Of a DNA stretch of 64,000 nt, positions 8,491 to 17,092 are shown piece by piece. Position 1 is the first letter of the stretch; each line of letters opens with the position of its first letter. The stretch covers positions 215,464-279,463 of the forward strand of contig NZ_CADFGE010000015.1 in assembly GCF_902833645.1 (NCBI RefSeq), in the 5' to 3' direction. A program made the position numbers and the translations under genes. The DNA is from Paraburkholderia fungorum (GTDB lineage Bacteria > Pseudomonadota > Gammaproteobacteria > Burkholderiales > Burkholderiaceae). The notes under the pieces were generated by a model. The model was not told where the DNA came from. It did no database searches and saw only the letters and a list, made by a program, of their open reading frames with translations.

Positions 8491-9453
8491 ATGTTGGGAA
8501 AGCGTTTCGACCGGACACTGATGGCCAGTCTGGCTGGCGTGTCGGTTGCGCTGGTGGTCAGCGGCTGTGCGAATGTGGGGCAGCAGGGCGGGCAAACTGG
8601 CGCGGCAGCGGCGACGCCGGCTGCGTCCGGTGTGCCGGCAGCGGCTGCAGCGCCGGCCTCCAGCGCGCTCGCAGCCCCGGCGGTCAAGCTAGCCGCGGAC
8701 AACGGCACGCCGCTTAAGAACGCCCCGCCTCTGGTGTATCGCGTCAGGCGTGGCGATACGCTGGCGCGCATCGCCCAGCGTCATCACTGCAGTGTCAGGC
8801 AGTTACAGGCGTGGAATGGCCTCAAGTCTTCCTCGCGGTTGAAGCAGGGGCAGGTGCTGCACGTCGCTTCGCCGGAAACGGTGCGCGCGGTTAATCAGGC
8901 CAACGCGGCGGCTGCTGCGGCGAAGGCTGCGGCAGCCGCCGCGCCGGTTGTTCCGCTCGCCGCGCGGCAGGCGCAGGCGGCGGCCGATGCGCAGGTAAGC
9001 GCGCAGGCAAATGCGCAATCGCCCGCGCCCAGTGCGGCTGAAGTGCGTGAAGTCGCGCATGAGACTTCGCGACATGCGAACGGTGTATCGCTGGTATGGC
9101 CTGCGGGTGGCCGTGTCGTCGAGGCGTTCCAGCCGGGCGAAACACGCGGCATCGAAATCGGCGGCAAACCCGGCGATCCGGTGCGGGCCGCGGCCGACGG
9201 CAAGGTAATGTACGCCGGCACGGGTCTGAACAGCTACGGCAGCCTGATCATCGTCCAGCACAATAAGGACTTTCTGACTGCCTACTCCCATAACCGCAAG
9301 CTGTTGGTGAAAATCGGCGACATCGTGCGGCAGGGGCAGCAGATTGCCGAAATGGGCGACGAAAATAACTCGCGCGTCTCCGTAGGCTTCGAGTTGCGCC
9401 GCGACGGCAAGCCGGTCGATCCAATGCCGTATCTGCCGCAAGGCCGCGGCTAG
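8491..9453 (+). CDS. LysM/M23 (LytM-like) lipoprotein, probable amidase activator of NlpD type
   Basis: A 320-residue envelope protein. A lipobox (VSGC) follows the N-terminal signal. One LysM domain (about residues 80-122, YRVRRGDTLARIAQRH...LKQGQVLHV) should bind peptidoglycan. An Ala/Gln-rich linker leads to a C-terminal M23/LytM domain (VSLVWPAGGRVVEAF to the end). The metal-binding motifs are not intact: the usual HxxxD is RGIEIGG and the HxH is VGFELRR; only the His in AYSHNRK remains. Such degenerate LytM proteins (EnvC/NlpD type) activate cell-wall amidases without cutting themselves. I infer that role here. Confidence 0.85.
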   Translation: MLGKRFDRTLMASLAGVSVALVVSGCANVGQQGGQTGAAAATPAASGVPAAAAAPASSALAAPAVKLAADNGTPLKNAPPLVYRVRRGDTLARIAQRHHCSVRQLQAWNGLKSSSRLKQGQVLHVASPETVRAVNQANAAAAAAKAAAAAAPVVPLAARQAQAAADAQVSAQANAQSPAPSAAEVREVAHETSRHANGVSLVWPAGGRVVEAFQPGETRGIEIGGKPGDPVRAAADGKVMYAGTGLNSYGSLIIVQHNKDFLTAYSHNRKLLVKIGDIVRQGQQIAEMGDENNSRVSVGFELRRDGKPVDPMPYLPQGRG

Positions 9454-9466
9454 ATAACGCGCGTCT

Positions 9467-10285
9467 TCAGTCGAGCCAACGCAGCGCTGCCGCGACGATC
9501 GCTTCAGGCGCGTCTTCCTGCATCAGATGACCGGCCTTCGGCACGGGCTGAAAGCGCGCCTCGGGTATGACCGCCGCCAGTTGCCGGCCGCGTTCGAGCG
9601 GAATCCACTGGTCGTCTTCGCCCCACAGAATCTGCGTGGGACACCGCATCTGCGCATAACGCGCTTCGACCTCGTCGGTGTAGCGCTGGTCCATCTGGGC
9701 GATCTGCCGATAGAACGCGGCTTGTCCGGTTGAGCCGAGCCATGGCGTCACATAAGGCGCGAGTTCCTCGTCAGGAATGTCGCGGGCAATCGCGCCGCGC
9801 ACGTAGGCCTTTACCACCGCTTCGTGAATATACGGCGGTAGGCCGGCGAAGGCCGCGCCATGTTCGCGCACGTGCCGCACGAACGGCGAACCCCATGGCG
9901 CGACGGCGACCGGATCGATCAGCGTCAGACTGCGATAGTCGCATCCCTCGATCAGATGCGCGCGCAAGGAGGTTGCACCGCCGAAATCGTGTGCGATGAC
10001 GTCCGGGCTCTTCAGTTGCCAATGCGCGAGCAATTCCGCCAGCAGCACGTTCTGCACGCCAAGTGAAACGTCCTGAGCATCGCGTTGCTCGGACTGGCCG
10101 TAGCCAAGTAGATCGTAGTAATAGACGGTGCGAATCTGCGCGAGATGCGGAGCAATGCGATGCCACACATAGGACGAAAACGGCGTGCCGTGAACCAGCA
10201 CTAGTGGCGGACCGTTGCCCGTCACGCGAAAGCGCACGGTTTGATCACGGAACGTATAGCTGTCCGGAAGTGGCCAGTTTTGCAT
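9467..10285 (-). CDS. Alpha/beta hydrolase with aspartate nucleophile (haloalkane dehalogenase/epoxide hydrolase type)
   Basis: A 272-residue protein. It has the HGTPFSSYVW oxyanion region, a nucleophile elbow AHDFGGA with Asp at the nucleophile position, an acid in GEDDQWIP and the catalytic His in KAGHLMQEDAP. An Asp elbow, rather than Ser, is typical of epoxide hydrolases and haloalkane/haloacid dehalogenases, which pass through an ester intermediate attacked by water. No signal peptide, so cytoplasmic. It ends 13 bases from the convergent LysM lipoprotein gene. Substrate cannot be told from the sequence. Confidence 0.85.
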   Translation of the reverse strand: MQNWPLPDSYTFRDQTVRFRVTGNGPPLVLVHGTPFSSYVWHRIAPHLAQIRTVYYYDLLGYGQSEQRDAQDVSLGVQNVLLAELLAHWQLKSPDVIAHDFGGATSLRAHLIEGCDYRSLTLIDPVAVAPWGSPFVRHVREHGAAFAGLPPYIHEAVVKAYVRGAIARDIPDEELAPYVTPWLGSTGQAAFYRQIAQMDQRYTDEVEARYAQMRCPTQILWGEDDQWIPLERGRQLAAVIPEARFQPVPKAGHLMQEDAPEAIVAAALRWLD

Positions 10286-10745
10286 AGCGAAAGGGCGTTG
10301 TGAGTAAGTCTGCTTACCTTAGCAGGGCGCGCTAAAGTGTGCTGTCCGGCTTCTCGTGGCATCCTCCGAATGCTTCCCGCAAAAGCTCACCTTTATTTTA
10401 TTCAGCAAAGCCAGGCAAATTCAAACGATCGCGACTCGTGGCGCTGCCGGATTGAGCGGCGAGTAGCGCGCACATCGCGCACTGTTGCGAAACGTGCATA
10501 AATCACCTTGAAATAAGGTGTCGTTGTGTCGGCTGGATTCGGAAAGCCTGGTAATCGCAGCGGTGCCGAAGGGGGGCGCCAATTCCGTATTCAACGACTA
10601 CGACGTGTGAATGACAGAAATTCACGGTTGGCCATGGTGAGGGAATTCGGGAGCCGAAGGCGCAGTACTCACCGGACGCCGCACTTAACCTCAGCGACGC
10701 CGTCCGGCTAACATCAACGAAGTCTGCGCGCTAATGCGCCGCCAG
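10286..10745. other. Intergenic region
   Basis: 460 bases between the hydrolase start and the end of the next minus-strand gene. No supported coding frame. A small hairpin (CACCTT / AAGGTG, 10504-10520) is the only structure I can point to. Confidence 0.4.
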
Positions 10746-11144
10746 CTACTTCGACTCGATACCGCGCAGCAGTTGGGAAACCTGGCCGTGGTGGTGCAGG
10801 ATCGCCGGGTCGGCTTGCAGAAGCGGCAAGTAGCGCGGCAGAAACGCATTGCCGGGTTGGTCGGAAGAAAACAGGCCGGTGATGGCTTCGGTCGCGCCAA
10901 GCCGATCGGCGGCGTCCGCTTCCTTGTCGTCGAGAATTTCGTCGACGTTCGCGATCACGGTGGAGAGCGGCGTGAGCCAGCGGAACGCCGAGCCGTTGAT
11001 GAGCACTTGCAGGAAGGCCGCCGGCGTGACGGGGCCGAATTCCTTTTCGTACGACGCGCGCTCGTGATCGAGTATCGACTTATGCAGCGCCAACAGCGGC
11101 TTGCGAATGTCCGAAAGGAATTGAATGCATTGCTGGTCGTTCAT
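10746..11144 (-). CDS. Conserved hypothetical protein, 132 aa
   Basis: A 132-residue, mostly helical soluble protein. The start is the ATG at 11144, with GGAG eight bases upstream; a longer frame to 11168 lacks this. Features: an N-terminal helix pair (FLSDIRKPLLALHKSILDHERASYEKEFG), a central GSAFRWLTPLSTVIANVDEILD segment and a C-terminal FLPRYLPLLQADPAILHHHGQ. No signal peptide or membrane segment. I do not recognise the family. It is divergent from the second molybdenum-hydroxylase module, with 388 bases between, so it may share a control region but need not be related. Confidence 0.65.
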   Translation of the reverse strand: MNDQQCIQFLSDIRKPLLALHKSILDHERASYEKEFGPVTPAAFLQVLINGSAFRWLTPLSTVIANVDEILDDKEADAADRLGATEAITGLFSSDQPGNAFLPRYLPLLQADPAILHHHGQVSQLLRGIESK

Positions 11145-11532
11145 CTTGCCGCTCCTTCGGGTGGTCATGCTGGATCAAGCCAACGCGGCAATGGTAGCGC
11201 ATCGGTTTGACTCCCGTTTCACTTTTGCGGCGGCCGTGGCGGCCCAGATCGTTGACGTCGCGTGGACATGCTGCGGACATGACCGGCCAGACTGCGGATT
11301 TCTTTATGCAAGGCTACAATTTCCACGTTCCTTTCCGCGCGTTCGCGCTGCGCACTATCTGTTGTACCCGTGGAACTGTAGCCGTATCGCGTATTAGCAC
11401 GGCTGGTCGAATAAACACCACAAGTCTTTGCGTTTTGGTTCGAAGGCTCAGTCCAAACGGTCCGGCTAAGCAGCCTGACCAGCAGCCCGAACAGGCAGCC
11501 TCACAAACAATAAACCCCACTCGGATCCGCCT
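11145..11532. other. Divergent intergenic region before molybdenum-hydroxylase module 2
   Basis: 388 bases between divergent genes, expected to hold promoters in both directions. I could not pick out a convincing -35/-10 pair or operator, and the next gene's ribosome site is weak. Confidence 0.4.
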
Positions 11533-11988
11533 ATGACAACGTTCAACATCAACGGCCAGACTCACACTGTCGACGCACCCCCCGATATGCCTCTGTTGTG
11601 GGTATTGCGCGATCTCGTCGGCTTGACCGGCACCAAGTTCGGTTGCGGCATCGCTCAATGCGGCGCATGCACCGTGCATCTCGACGGCGTCGCGGTGCGC
11701 TCGTGCGTACTGCCGGCGGCGGCTGTCGGCGACAAGAAAATCACCACCATCGAAGCGGTCGGCGACACACCCGCCGGGCAAAAGATCCAGCAGGCATGGC
11801 GCCAACTGGACGTTGTGCAGTGCGGCTACTGCCAGTCGGGGCAGGTCATGTCGGCGGCTTCGCTGATCGCGAGCAATCCCAATCCGACCGACGCGGACAT
11901 CGACGCCGCCATGGCCGGTAACATCTGCCGCTGTGGGACGTATAACCGCATCCGCGCGGCGATCAAGCAAGCCGCGAAGGGGGCCTGA
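11533..11988 (+). CDS. [2Fe-2S] subunit of isoquinoline 1-oxidoreductase-like dehydrogenase (module 2)
   Basis: A 151-residue protein of standard length. The N-terminal ferredoxin domain has FGCGIAQCGAC and a fourth Cys in VRSCVLP; the C-terminal domain has QCGYCQSGQ and ICRCGTYNRI. Together they hold the two [2Fe-2S] clusters of xanthine-oxidase-family enzymes. No export signal; the partner large subunit carries the Tat signal. It is first in a three-gene unit and ends one base before the next ATG. Unlike module 1, the small subunit comes first and has no N-terminal extension. Confidence 0.93.
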   Translation: MTTFNINGQTHTVDAPPDMPLLWVLRDLVGLTGTKFGCGIAQCGACTVHLDGVAVRSCVLPAAAVGDKKITTIEAVGDTPAGQKIQQAWRQLDVVQCGYCQSGQVMSAASLIASNPNPTDADIDAAMAGNICRCGTYNRIRAAIKQAAKGA

Positions 11989-11989
11989 C

Positions 11990-14233
11990 ATGTCCCAGGG
12001 ATTGCTCGATGCACAAAACGGCGCGCAGCCTTCGAAGCGCGGCAAGAGCGGCATCACACGCCGCACGTTCCTGAAGTTCGGCGTCACGGTGGGGGCGGCA
12101 AGCGGCGGCGGCTTGCTGCTCGGTTTCAGCATGCCGGCAGCCAGTCAGGATCAGAAGACCGGTAAATCGGTAATCGGCGGCGATGGAGATGAAGCACCGC
12201 AGAACGGCGTGTTCGCGCCGAACGCCTTCATTCAGATCGACACGGCCGGCAAGGTCACGCTGGTGATTCCGAAAGTCGAAATGGGGCAAGGCGTCTACAC
12301 GTCGATCCCCATGCTGATCGCGGAAGAGCTCGAAGTGCCGCTCGACTCGGTCACGCTCGACCACGCGCCGCCAAACGAAAAGCTCTTCATGGACCCGCTG
12401 CTCGGCGGGCAACTCACCGGCGGTTCGACGTCGATCCGCTATGCGTGGGAGCCGATGCGCCGGGCCGGCGCGGCCGCGCGCACGCTGCTGATCAGCGCCG
12501 CCGCGCAGCAATGGCAGGTCGATCCGGCAAGCTGCCATGCGCAGGCCGGTCAGGTGATTCATGCGGCGAGCAATCGCAGCATCGGTTACGGACAGTTGGC
12601 GAGCGCCGCGGCGAAGCTGCCCGCGCCGCAGAACGTGCCGTTGAAAGATCCGAAAGATTTCAAGGTGATCGGCACTTCGGTTAAGCGTCTCGATTCGCCC
12701 GAGAAGGTCGACGGCACGGCCATGTTCGGACTGGACGTGCGTGTGCCCGATATGGTCTACGCGGCCATTGCGAACTGCCCGGTATTCGGCGGCACGCTCG
12801 CCAGCGTCGACGATACCAACGCGAAGAAGATTCCCGGCGTGCGCCAGATCGTCAAGCTCGACAACGCGGTCGCCGTGATCGGCGACCATACGTGGGCCGC
12901 CAAACGCGGTTTGCAGGCGCTGGATATCAAATGGAACGAAGGTGCGGGCGCGCAGATCGGCATGAAACAGATCGTCGACGATCTTGCCAACGCTTCGCAA
13001 CGCAACGGCGCGGTGGCGCGTAAAGAAGGCGACGTGAGCAACGCGTTTTCAAATGCGAAGACGCGGGTCGACGCCGTGTATCAGCAACCGTTCCTCGCGC
13101 ATGCGACGATGGAGCCGATCAACTGCACGGTGCATGTGCGGCCCGACGGCTGCGATATCTGGCTCGGCTCGCAAGTGCCGACGCGGGTGGTGGATGCCGC
13201 GGTTGCCGTAACCGGTTTGCCCGCGGACAAGATCGTCGTGCATAACCATCTGATCGGCGGCGGCTTTGGCCGGCGGCTCGAATTCGACATGGTTACGCAG
13301 TCGGTCAAGATCGGCAAACAGGTGTCGACGCCGGTAAAGGTGCTGTGGACACGTGAAGAAGATATCCAGCACGACATGTACCGGCCGTACTACTACGACA
13401 GGATTTCCGCCGGACTCGACGCGAACGGCAAACCGGTCGCCTGGCAGCACCGGATTGTCGGCTCGTCGATCATGGCGCGCTTTGCGCCGCCCGCGTTCCA
13501 GCATGGGCTCGATCCCGATGCGGTGGAAGTCGCCGCTGATCTGCCCTATGACCTGCCGAACCAGTTGGTCGACTATGTCCGTCAGGAACCGCATGCCATT
13601 CCCACCGCATTCTGGCGCGGTGTGGGACCGACACGCGGCACCTTCGTGGTCGAGAGTTTTATCGACGAACTCGCCGCGCAGGCGAAAGTCGATCCGGTCA
13701 AATACCGCCAGGATCTGCTGGGCAAGACACCCCGCGCGCTGAACGTGCTCAACACTGCCGTGCAGGCGGCGGGCTGGGGCAGTGCGGTGCCGAAGGGGCA
13801 AGGGCGCGGGGTGTCGGTGATGCATGCATTCGGCAGCTTCTTCTCGATGGTCGTCGACGTTGCCGTCGATCAGGGCGAGGTATCCGTCAAGCGCGTGGTC
13901 TGCGCGGTCGATTGCGGAATGGTGGTGAATCCGAACACGATCGAAGCCCAGGTGCAAGGCGGCATCATCTTCGGCATCACGGCCGCGCTCTATAGCCAGA
14001 TCACGATCAAGGACGGCCGTGTGGAGCAGAACAACTTCACCGACTACCGGATGCTGCGGATCGATCAGGCGCCGCCGATCGAGGTGCATATCGTGAAGAG
14101 CAGCGAGGCGCCCGGCGGAATCGGCGAGCCCGGCACAGCAGCGCTCGCGCCGGCGCTGACGAACGCGATTTACGCGGCCACCGGCAAGCGGCTGCGCCAG
14201 TTGCCGGTCGGCAGCCAACTGCAAACCGCCTGA
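11990..14233 (+). CDS. Molybdopterin-binding subunit, isoquinoline 1-oxidoreductase beta type (module 2)
   Basis: A 747-residue protein of usual family length. A Tat signal (TRRTFLK, about residues 24-30, then a hydrophobic stretch) marks periplasmic export. The cofactor site is canonical: IGGGFGRRLEFD near the middle, and the catalytic Glu in GGIGEPGTAALAPAL near the C-terminus. VEMGQGVYTSIPMLIAEEL is the family motif near the N-terminus. It should hydroxylate an aldehyde or N-heteroaromatic compound with water as oxygen source and pass electrons to the [2Fe-2S] subunit and cytochrome encoded on either side. Substrate is not deducible. Confidence 0.93.
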   Translation: MSQGLLDAQNGAQPSKRGKSGITRRTFLKFGVTVGAASGGGLLLGFSMPAASQDQKTGKSVIGGDGDEAPQNGVFAPNAFIQIDTAGKVTLVIPKVEMGQGVYTSIPMLIAEELEVPLDSVTLDHAPPNEKLFMDPLLGGQLTGGSTSIRYAWEPMRRAGAAARTLLISAAAQQWQVDPASCHAQAGQVIHAASNRSIGYGQLASAAAKLPAPQNVPLKDPKDFKVIGTSVKRLDSPEKVDGTAMFGLDVRVPDMVYAAIANCPVFGGTLASVDDTNAKKIPGVRQIVKLDNAVAVIGDHTWAAKRGLQALDIKWNEGAGAQIGMKQIVDDLANASQRNGAVARKEGDVSNAFSNAKTRVDAVYQQPFLAHATMEPINCTVHVRPDGCDIWLGSQVPTRVVDAAVAVTGLPADKIVVHNHLIGGGFGRRLEFDMVTQSVKIGKQVSTPVKVLWTREEDIQHDMYRPYYYDRISAGLDANGKPVAWQHRIVGSSIMARFAPPAFQHGLDPDAVEVAADLPYDLPNQLVDYVRQEPHAIPTAFWRGVGPTRGTFVVESFIDELAAQAKVDPVKYRQDLLGKTPRALNVLNTAVQAAGWGSAVPKGQGRGVSVMHAFGSFFSMVVDVAVDQGEVSVKRVVCAVDCGMVVNPNTIEAQVQGGIIFGITAALYSQITIKDGRVEQNNFTDYRMLRIDQAPPIEVHIVKSSEAPGGIGEPGTAALAPALTNAIYAATGKRLRQLPVGSQLQTA

Positions 14234-14249
14234 CTGACAGGAGCCCAAC

Positions 14250-15530
14250 ATGAAAAACACACTCAAGGGTTTCGGCGCGGCGCTTTGCGTGGCTTTGCCG
14301 TTCCTGACGCAGACCCACGCGCAAGCCGCGGATCAGGCCCAGGTGCAGCGCGGCGCCTATCTGGCGAAGGTCGGCGATTGCGTTGCTTGCCATACGGCGC
14401 CGAAGGGCAAGCCGTTCGCGGGCGGCCTGCCGATGACCACGCCGATGGGCCGCATCTACACGACCAACATCACGCCGGATCAGCAAACCGGCATTGGCAA
14501 CTACACGGAAGAGGACTTTGCGAGAGCGATGCGCGAAGGCGTCGCGAAAGACGGTCACAACCTGTATCCGGCGATGCCGTACCCGTCCTATGCGAAGGTC
14601 AACGACGACGACATGAAAGCGCTGTACGCGTACTTCATGAGCGGCGTCGCGCCGGTGCAGCAGGCGAACCGCGAACCGGACATCAAATGGCCGTTGAATA
14701 TGCGCTGGCCGTTGAAGTTCTGGAACATGGTGTTCCTGGAGAAGGGCATCTATCAGGACAAGCCGGGCAAGGATGTGGCGTGGAATCGTGGCGCGTATCT
14801 CATCCAGGGCCTCGGGCACTGCGGCTCGTGCCATACGCCACGCGGCATTGCGTTCCAGGAAAAGGCGCTGGATGAAAGCGGCAGCGCGTTCCTGACCGGC
14901 GGCCTGCTCGACGGCTGGTTCGCGGCCAACCTGACGGGCGAGCACAACGTTGGCCTCGGCCGCTGGAACGATCAGGACTTGCGGGCGTTCCTGAAAACCG
15001 GCGCCAATCGCCATGCATCGGCGTTCGGTTCGATGACCAGTGTGATCAACAACAGCACGCAGGGCATGAACGACACCGACATCGCCGCGATGTCCACGTA
15101 CCTGAAGTCGCTGCCGCCGGCGGGTGGCAGTGGCGCGCCGCCTTACTCGTACGATCCACAGGCGACGAAAGTGTCGTTGAACCGTCCCGCGAACGATGCC
15201 GGTGCGCGCGTTTATACGGCGTATTGCATGCACTGCCATGGTGTCGACGGACGCGGCTTTGCACCGATGCTTGCGCCGCTGGCCGGCAATCCGAACGTGC
15301 TGGAAAAGGATCCGTCCTCGCTGATCAACGTGACGTTGAACGGCACGGAGGACCTGGTGATCGGCGGCATTCCCGCGCCGTATCCGATGCCGAAGTACGC
15401 GCCGGTGCTCAACGACCAGCAGATCGCCGACGTGCTCACCTTCGTGCGCGCCGGCTGGAATAACGGTGGACCGGCGGTGACGGCGGCCGACGTGGCGAAG
15501 CTGCGCAAGTCGACTGAGGCGGCTCGCTAG
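14250..15530 (+). CDS. Tri-heme cytochrome c (module 2)
   Basis: A 426-residue protein with a Sec-type signal peptide (cleavage near HAQAA, residue 26) and no lipobox, unlike the module 1 cytochrome. Three CxxCH sites: C44-H48 (CVACH), C191-H195 (CGSCH) and C326-H330 (CMHCH). It is of the alcohol/gluconate dehydrogenase cytochrome-subunit type and is the expected electron acceptor of the periplasmic dehydrogenase, relaying to the respiratory chain. A ribosome site (ACAGGAG) precedes the ATG. A strong terminator follows 30 bases after the stop. Confidence 0.92.
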   Translation: MKNTLKGFGAALCVALPFLTQTHAQAADQAQVQRGAYLAKVGDCVACHTAPKGKPFAGGLPMTTPMGRIYTTNITPDQQTGIGNYTEEDFARAMREGVAKDGHNLYPAMPYPSYAKVNDDDMKALYAYFMSGVAPVQQANREPDIKWPLNMRWPLKFWNMVFLEKGIYQDKPGKDVAWNRGAYLIQGLGHCGSCHTPRGIAFQEKALDESGSAFLTGGLLDGWFAANLTGEHNVGLGRWNDQDLRAFLKTGANRHASAFGSMTSVINNSTQGMNDTDIAAMSTYLKSLPPAGGSGAPPYSYDPQATKVSLNRPANDAGARVYTAYCMHCHGVDGRGFAPMLAPLAGNPNVLEKDPSSLINVTLNGTEDLVIGGIPAPYPMPKYAPVLNDQQIADVLTFVRAGWNNGGPAVTAADVAKLRKSTEAAR

Positions 15531-15562
15531 CGGCGCCGCGCTCGAGGCTCGCAACGAAAAAA

Positions 15563-15596
15563 AGCGGCAACCGTTTTGCACGGTTGCCGCTTTTTT
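15563..15596 (+). terminator. Bidirectional rho-independent terminator
   Basis: An 11-bp perfect stem (AGCGGCAACCG / CGGTTGCCGCT) with a seven-base loop is followed by a T-run and preceded by an A-run, so it can stop transcription from both the module 2 operon and the convergent ABC operon. Confidence 0.9.
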
Positions 15597-15613
15597 ATCG
15601 ACCAGGGGAAGCC

Positions 15614-16270
15614 TCAACGGTGCTGCCCCACCTTCTGCCGTTTCTCCAGCACGCGCGCATACCACGTCAACGGGAAGCACATCGCGAAGTAAATCATCGC
15701 CACCATGCCGTAGATCGGAAACGGGCGGAAAGCGGCGTTGGTGATCATCGTGCCGGTCTTGGTCAATTCCGTGAAGCCGATGATCGATGCCAGCGCCGTG
15801 CTCTTTACCACTTGCACGAGGAAACCGACGGTCGGCGCCACGGCAATTTTCAGTGCCTGCGGCCAGACGATGTAGCGCAGTTGCTGGCCGAACGTCATGC
15901 CGAGACTCGCCCCCGCGGACCACTGGCCGCGCGGCACGGCTTCCACGCAGCCGCGCCAGATATCGACCAGATACGCGCTGGTATAAAGCGTCAGCGTGAC
16001 GGTTGCCGCGACCCAGGGCGACACATCGACGCCCAGCAAGGGCAGGCCGAAAAACGCCAGAAACAGTTGCATCAGCAGCGGCGTGCCCTGAAACACCTCC
16101 ACGTACACCACCACGATGTGCCGCAGCCACGGCAACGGCGAGACGCGCATCGCGAGCAGGATCAGCCCGACAATGCCGCCGCCGACAAACGCGATCAGCG
16201 ACAACAACACCGTCCAGCGGGCGGCGAGCAACAGATTGCGGGCGATGTCCCACAGCGTGAATTCGACCAT
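15614..16270 (-). CDS. Amino-acid-type ABC transporter permease 2
   Basis: A 218-residue integral membrane protein with about five hydrophobic spans, of the polar amino acid (His/Glu/Arg) permease family. VFQGTPLLMQLFLAFFGLPLLG is the conserved RGTPL-type motif and GASLGMTFGQQLRYIVWPQAL is the EAA loop that contacts the ATPase. The start at 16270 lies two bases after the stop of the preceding permease, with GGAG eight bases upstream. Last gene of a seven-gene operon. No dedicated amino acid ATPase is encoded next to it. Confidence 0.9.
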   Translation of the reverse strand: MVEFTLWDIARNLLLAARWTVLLSLIAFVGGGIVGLILLAMRVSPLPWLRHIVVVYVEVFQGTPLLMQLFLAFFGLPLLGVDVSPWVAATVTLTLYTSAYLVDIWRGCVEAVPRGQWSAGASLGMTFGQQLRYIVWPQALKIAVAPTVGFLVQVVKSTALASIIGFTELTKTGTMITNAAFRPFPIYGMVAMIYFAMCFPLTWYARVLEKRQKVGQHR

Positions 16271-16272
16271 GA

Positions 16273-17025
16273 TCAACGCTCCGTCGGCAGAGTGCGGGCG
16301 CCGCGCCACATCAGGCGGGTACGCCAGTTACGCGGCGCGCTGCCGCTATTGCCGCCGCGAGCCACGCGGCCCGCAAAGAGATTGCGGCCGAGCCGGTTCA
16401 TGAGTTGCCGCAACACGATCGACAACACCAGATACGTCGCGGTGATGATCAGGTAGCTTTCGAACGAGCGGAAGTTGCGCGACTGGATGAAGTTGGCCGC
16501 GTAAGTCAGATCGGGTACCGAGATCTGCGAAACCACCGCCGAGCCAAGCATCACGATCAGCACCTGGCTCAACAACGCGGGAAATACATTGGCGAGCGCC
16601 TGCGGCAGCACGACGTAGCGAAACACCTGGCGCCCGTGCAGGCCGAGCGCCTGCGCCGCCTGCACCTGGCCGCGCGAAATCGAATCGATCCCGGCGCGCA
16701 CGATTTCGATCGCGTACGCGCCGAGATTGACGGTCATCGCCAGAATCGCGGCCTGTACCTCGTCGATATGAATGCCGAGGCTCGGCAAGCCGAAGAAGAT
16801 GAAGAACAACTGCACGATGAAGGGCGTGTTGCGGATCAACTCGACGTAAGCCGCGACCATGCCGCGCGCCCATTTCGGACCGGCCACCGCGATGCTCGCG
16901 CCGCCAATGCCGACGAGGCCGCCGAGCACGGTGGACACGGCGGTCAGTCCCAATGTGACGGCGACGCCGCGCGCGAGCAGCCCCGCATAGAGGCCGAAGC
17001 CGCTGAAATCGAACGCGTAGGTCAT
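16273..17025 (-). CDS. Amino-acid-type ABC transporter permease 1
   Basis: A 250-residue permease paired with the one downstream. It carries ELIRNTPFIVQLFFIFFGLPSLG near residue 65 and the EAA loop AAQALGLHGRQVFRYVVLPQAL. The two permeases should form the heterodimeric channel for the solute delivered by the binding protein encoded immediately upstream. The C-terminal about 35 residues are basic and cytoplasmic. Confidence 0.9.
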   Translation of the reverse strand: MTYAFDFSGFGLYAGLLARGVAVTLGLTAVSTVLGGLVGIGGASIAVAGPKWARGMVAAYVELIRNTPFIVQLFFIFFGLPSLGIHIDEVQAAILAMTVNLGAYAIEIVRAGIDSISRGQVQAAQALGLHGRQVFRYVVLPQALANVFPALLSQVLIVMLGSAVVSQISVPDLTYAANFIQSRNFRSFESYLIITATYLVLSIVLRQLMNRLGRNLFAGRVARGGNSGSAPRNWRTRLMWRGARTLPTER

Positions 17026-17092
17026 GACGTGGCGCTCATCGTGAGGTCAAACTCCGGCGCGGACGCTCCGAAGACGTCCGTGCAAACAAGGT

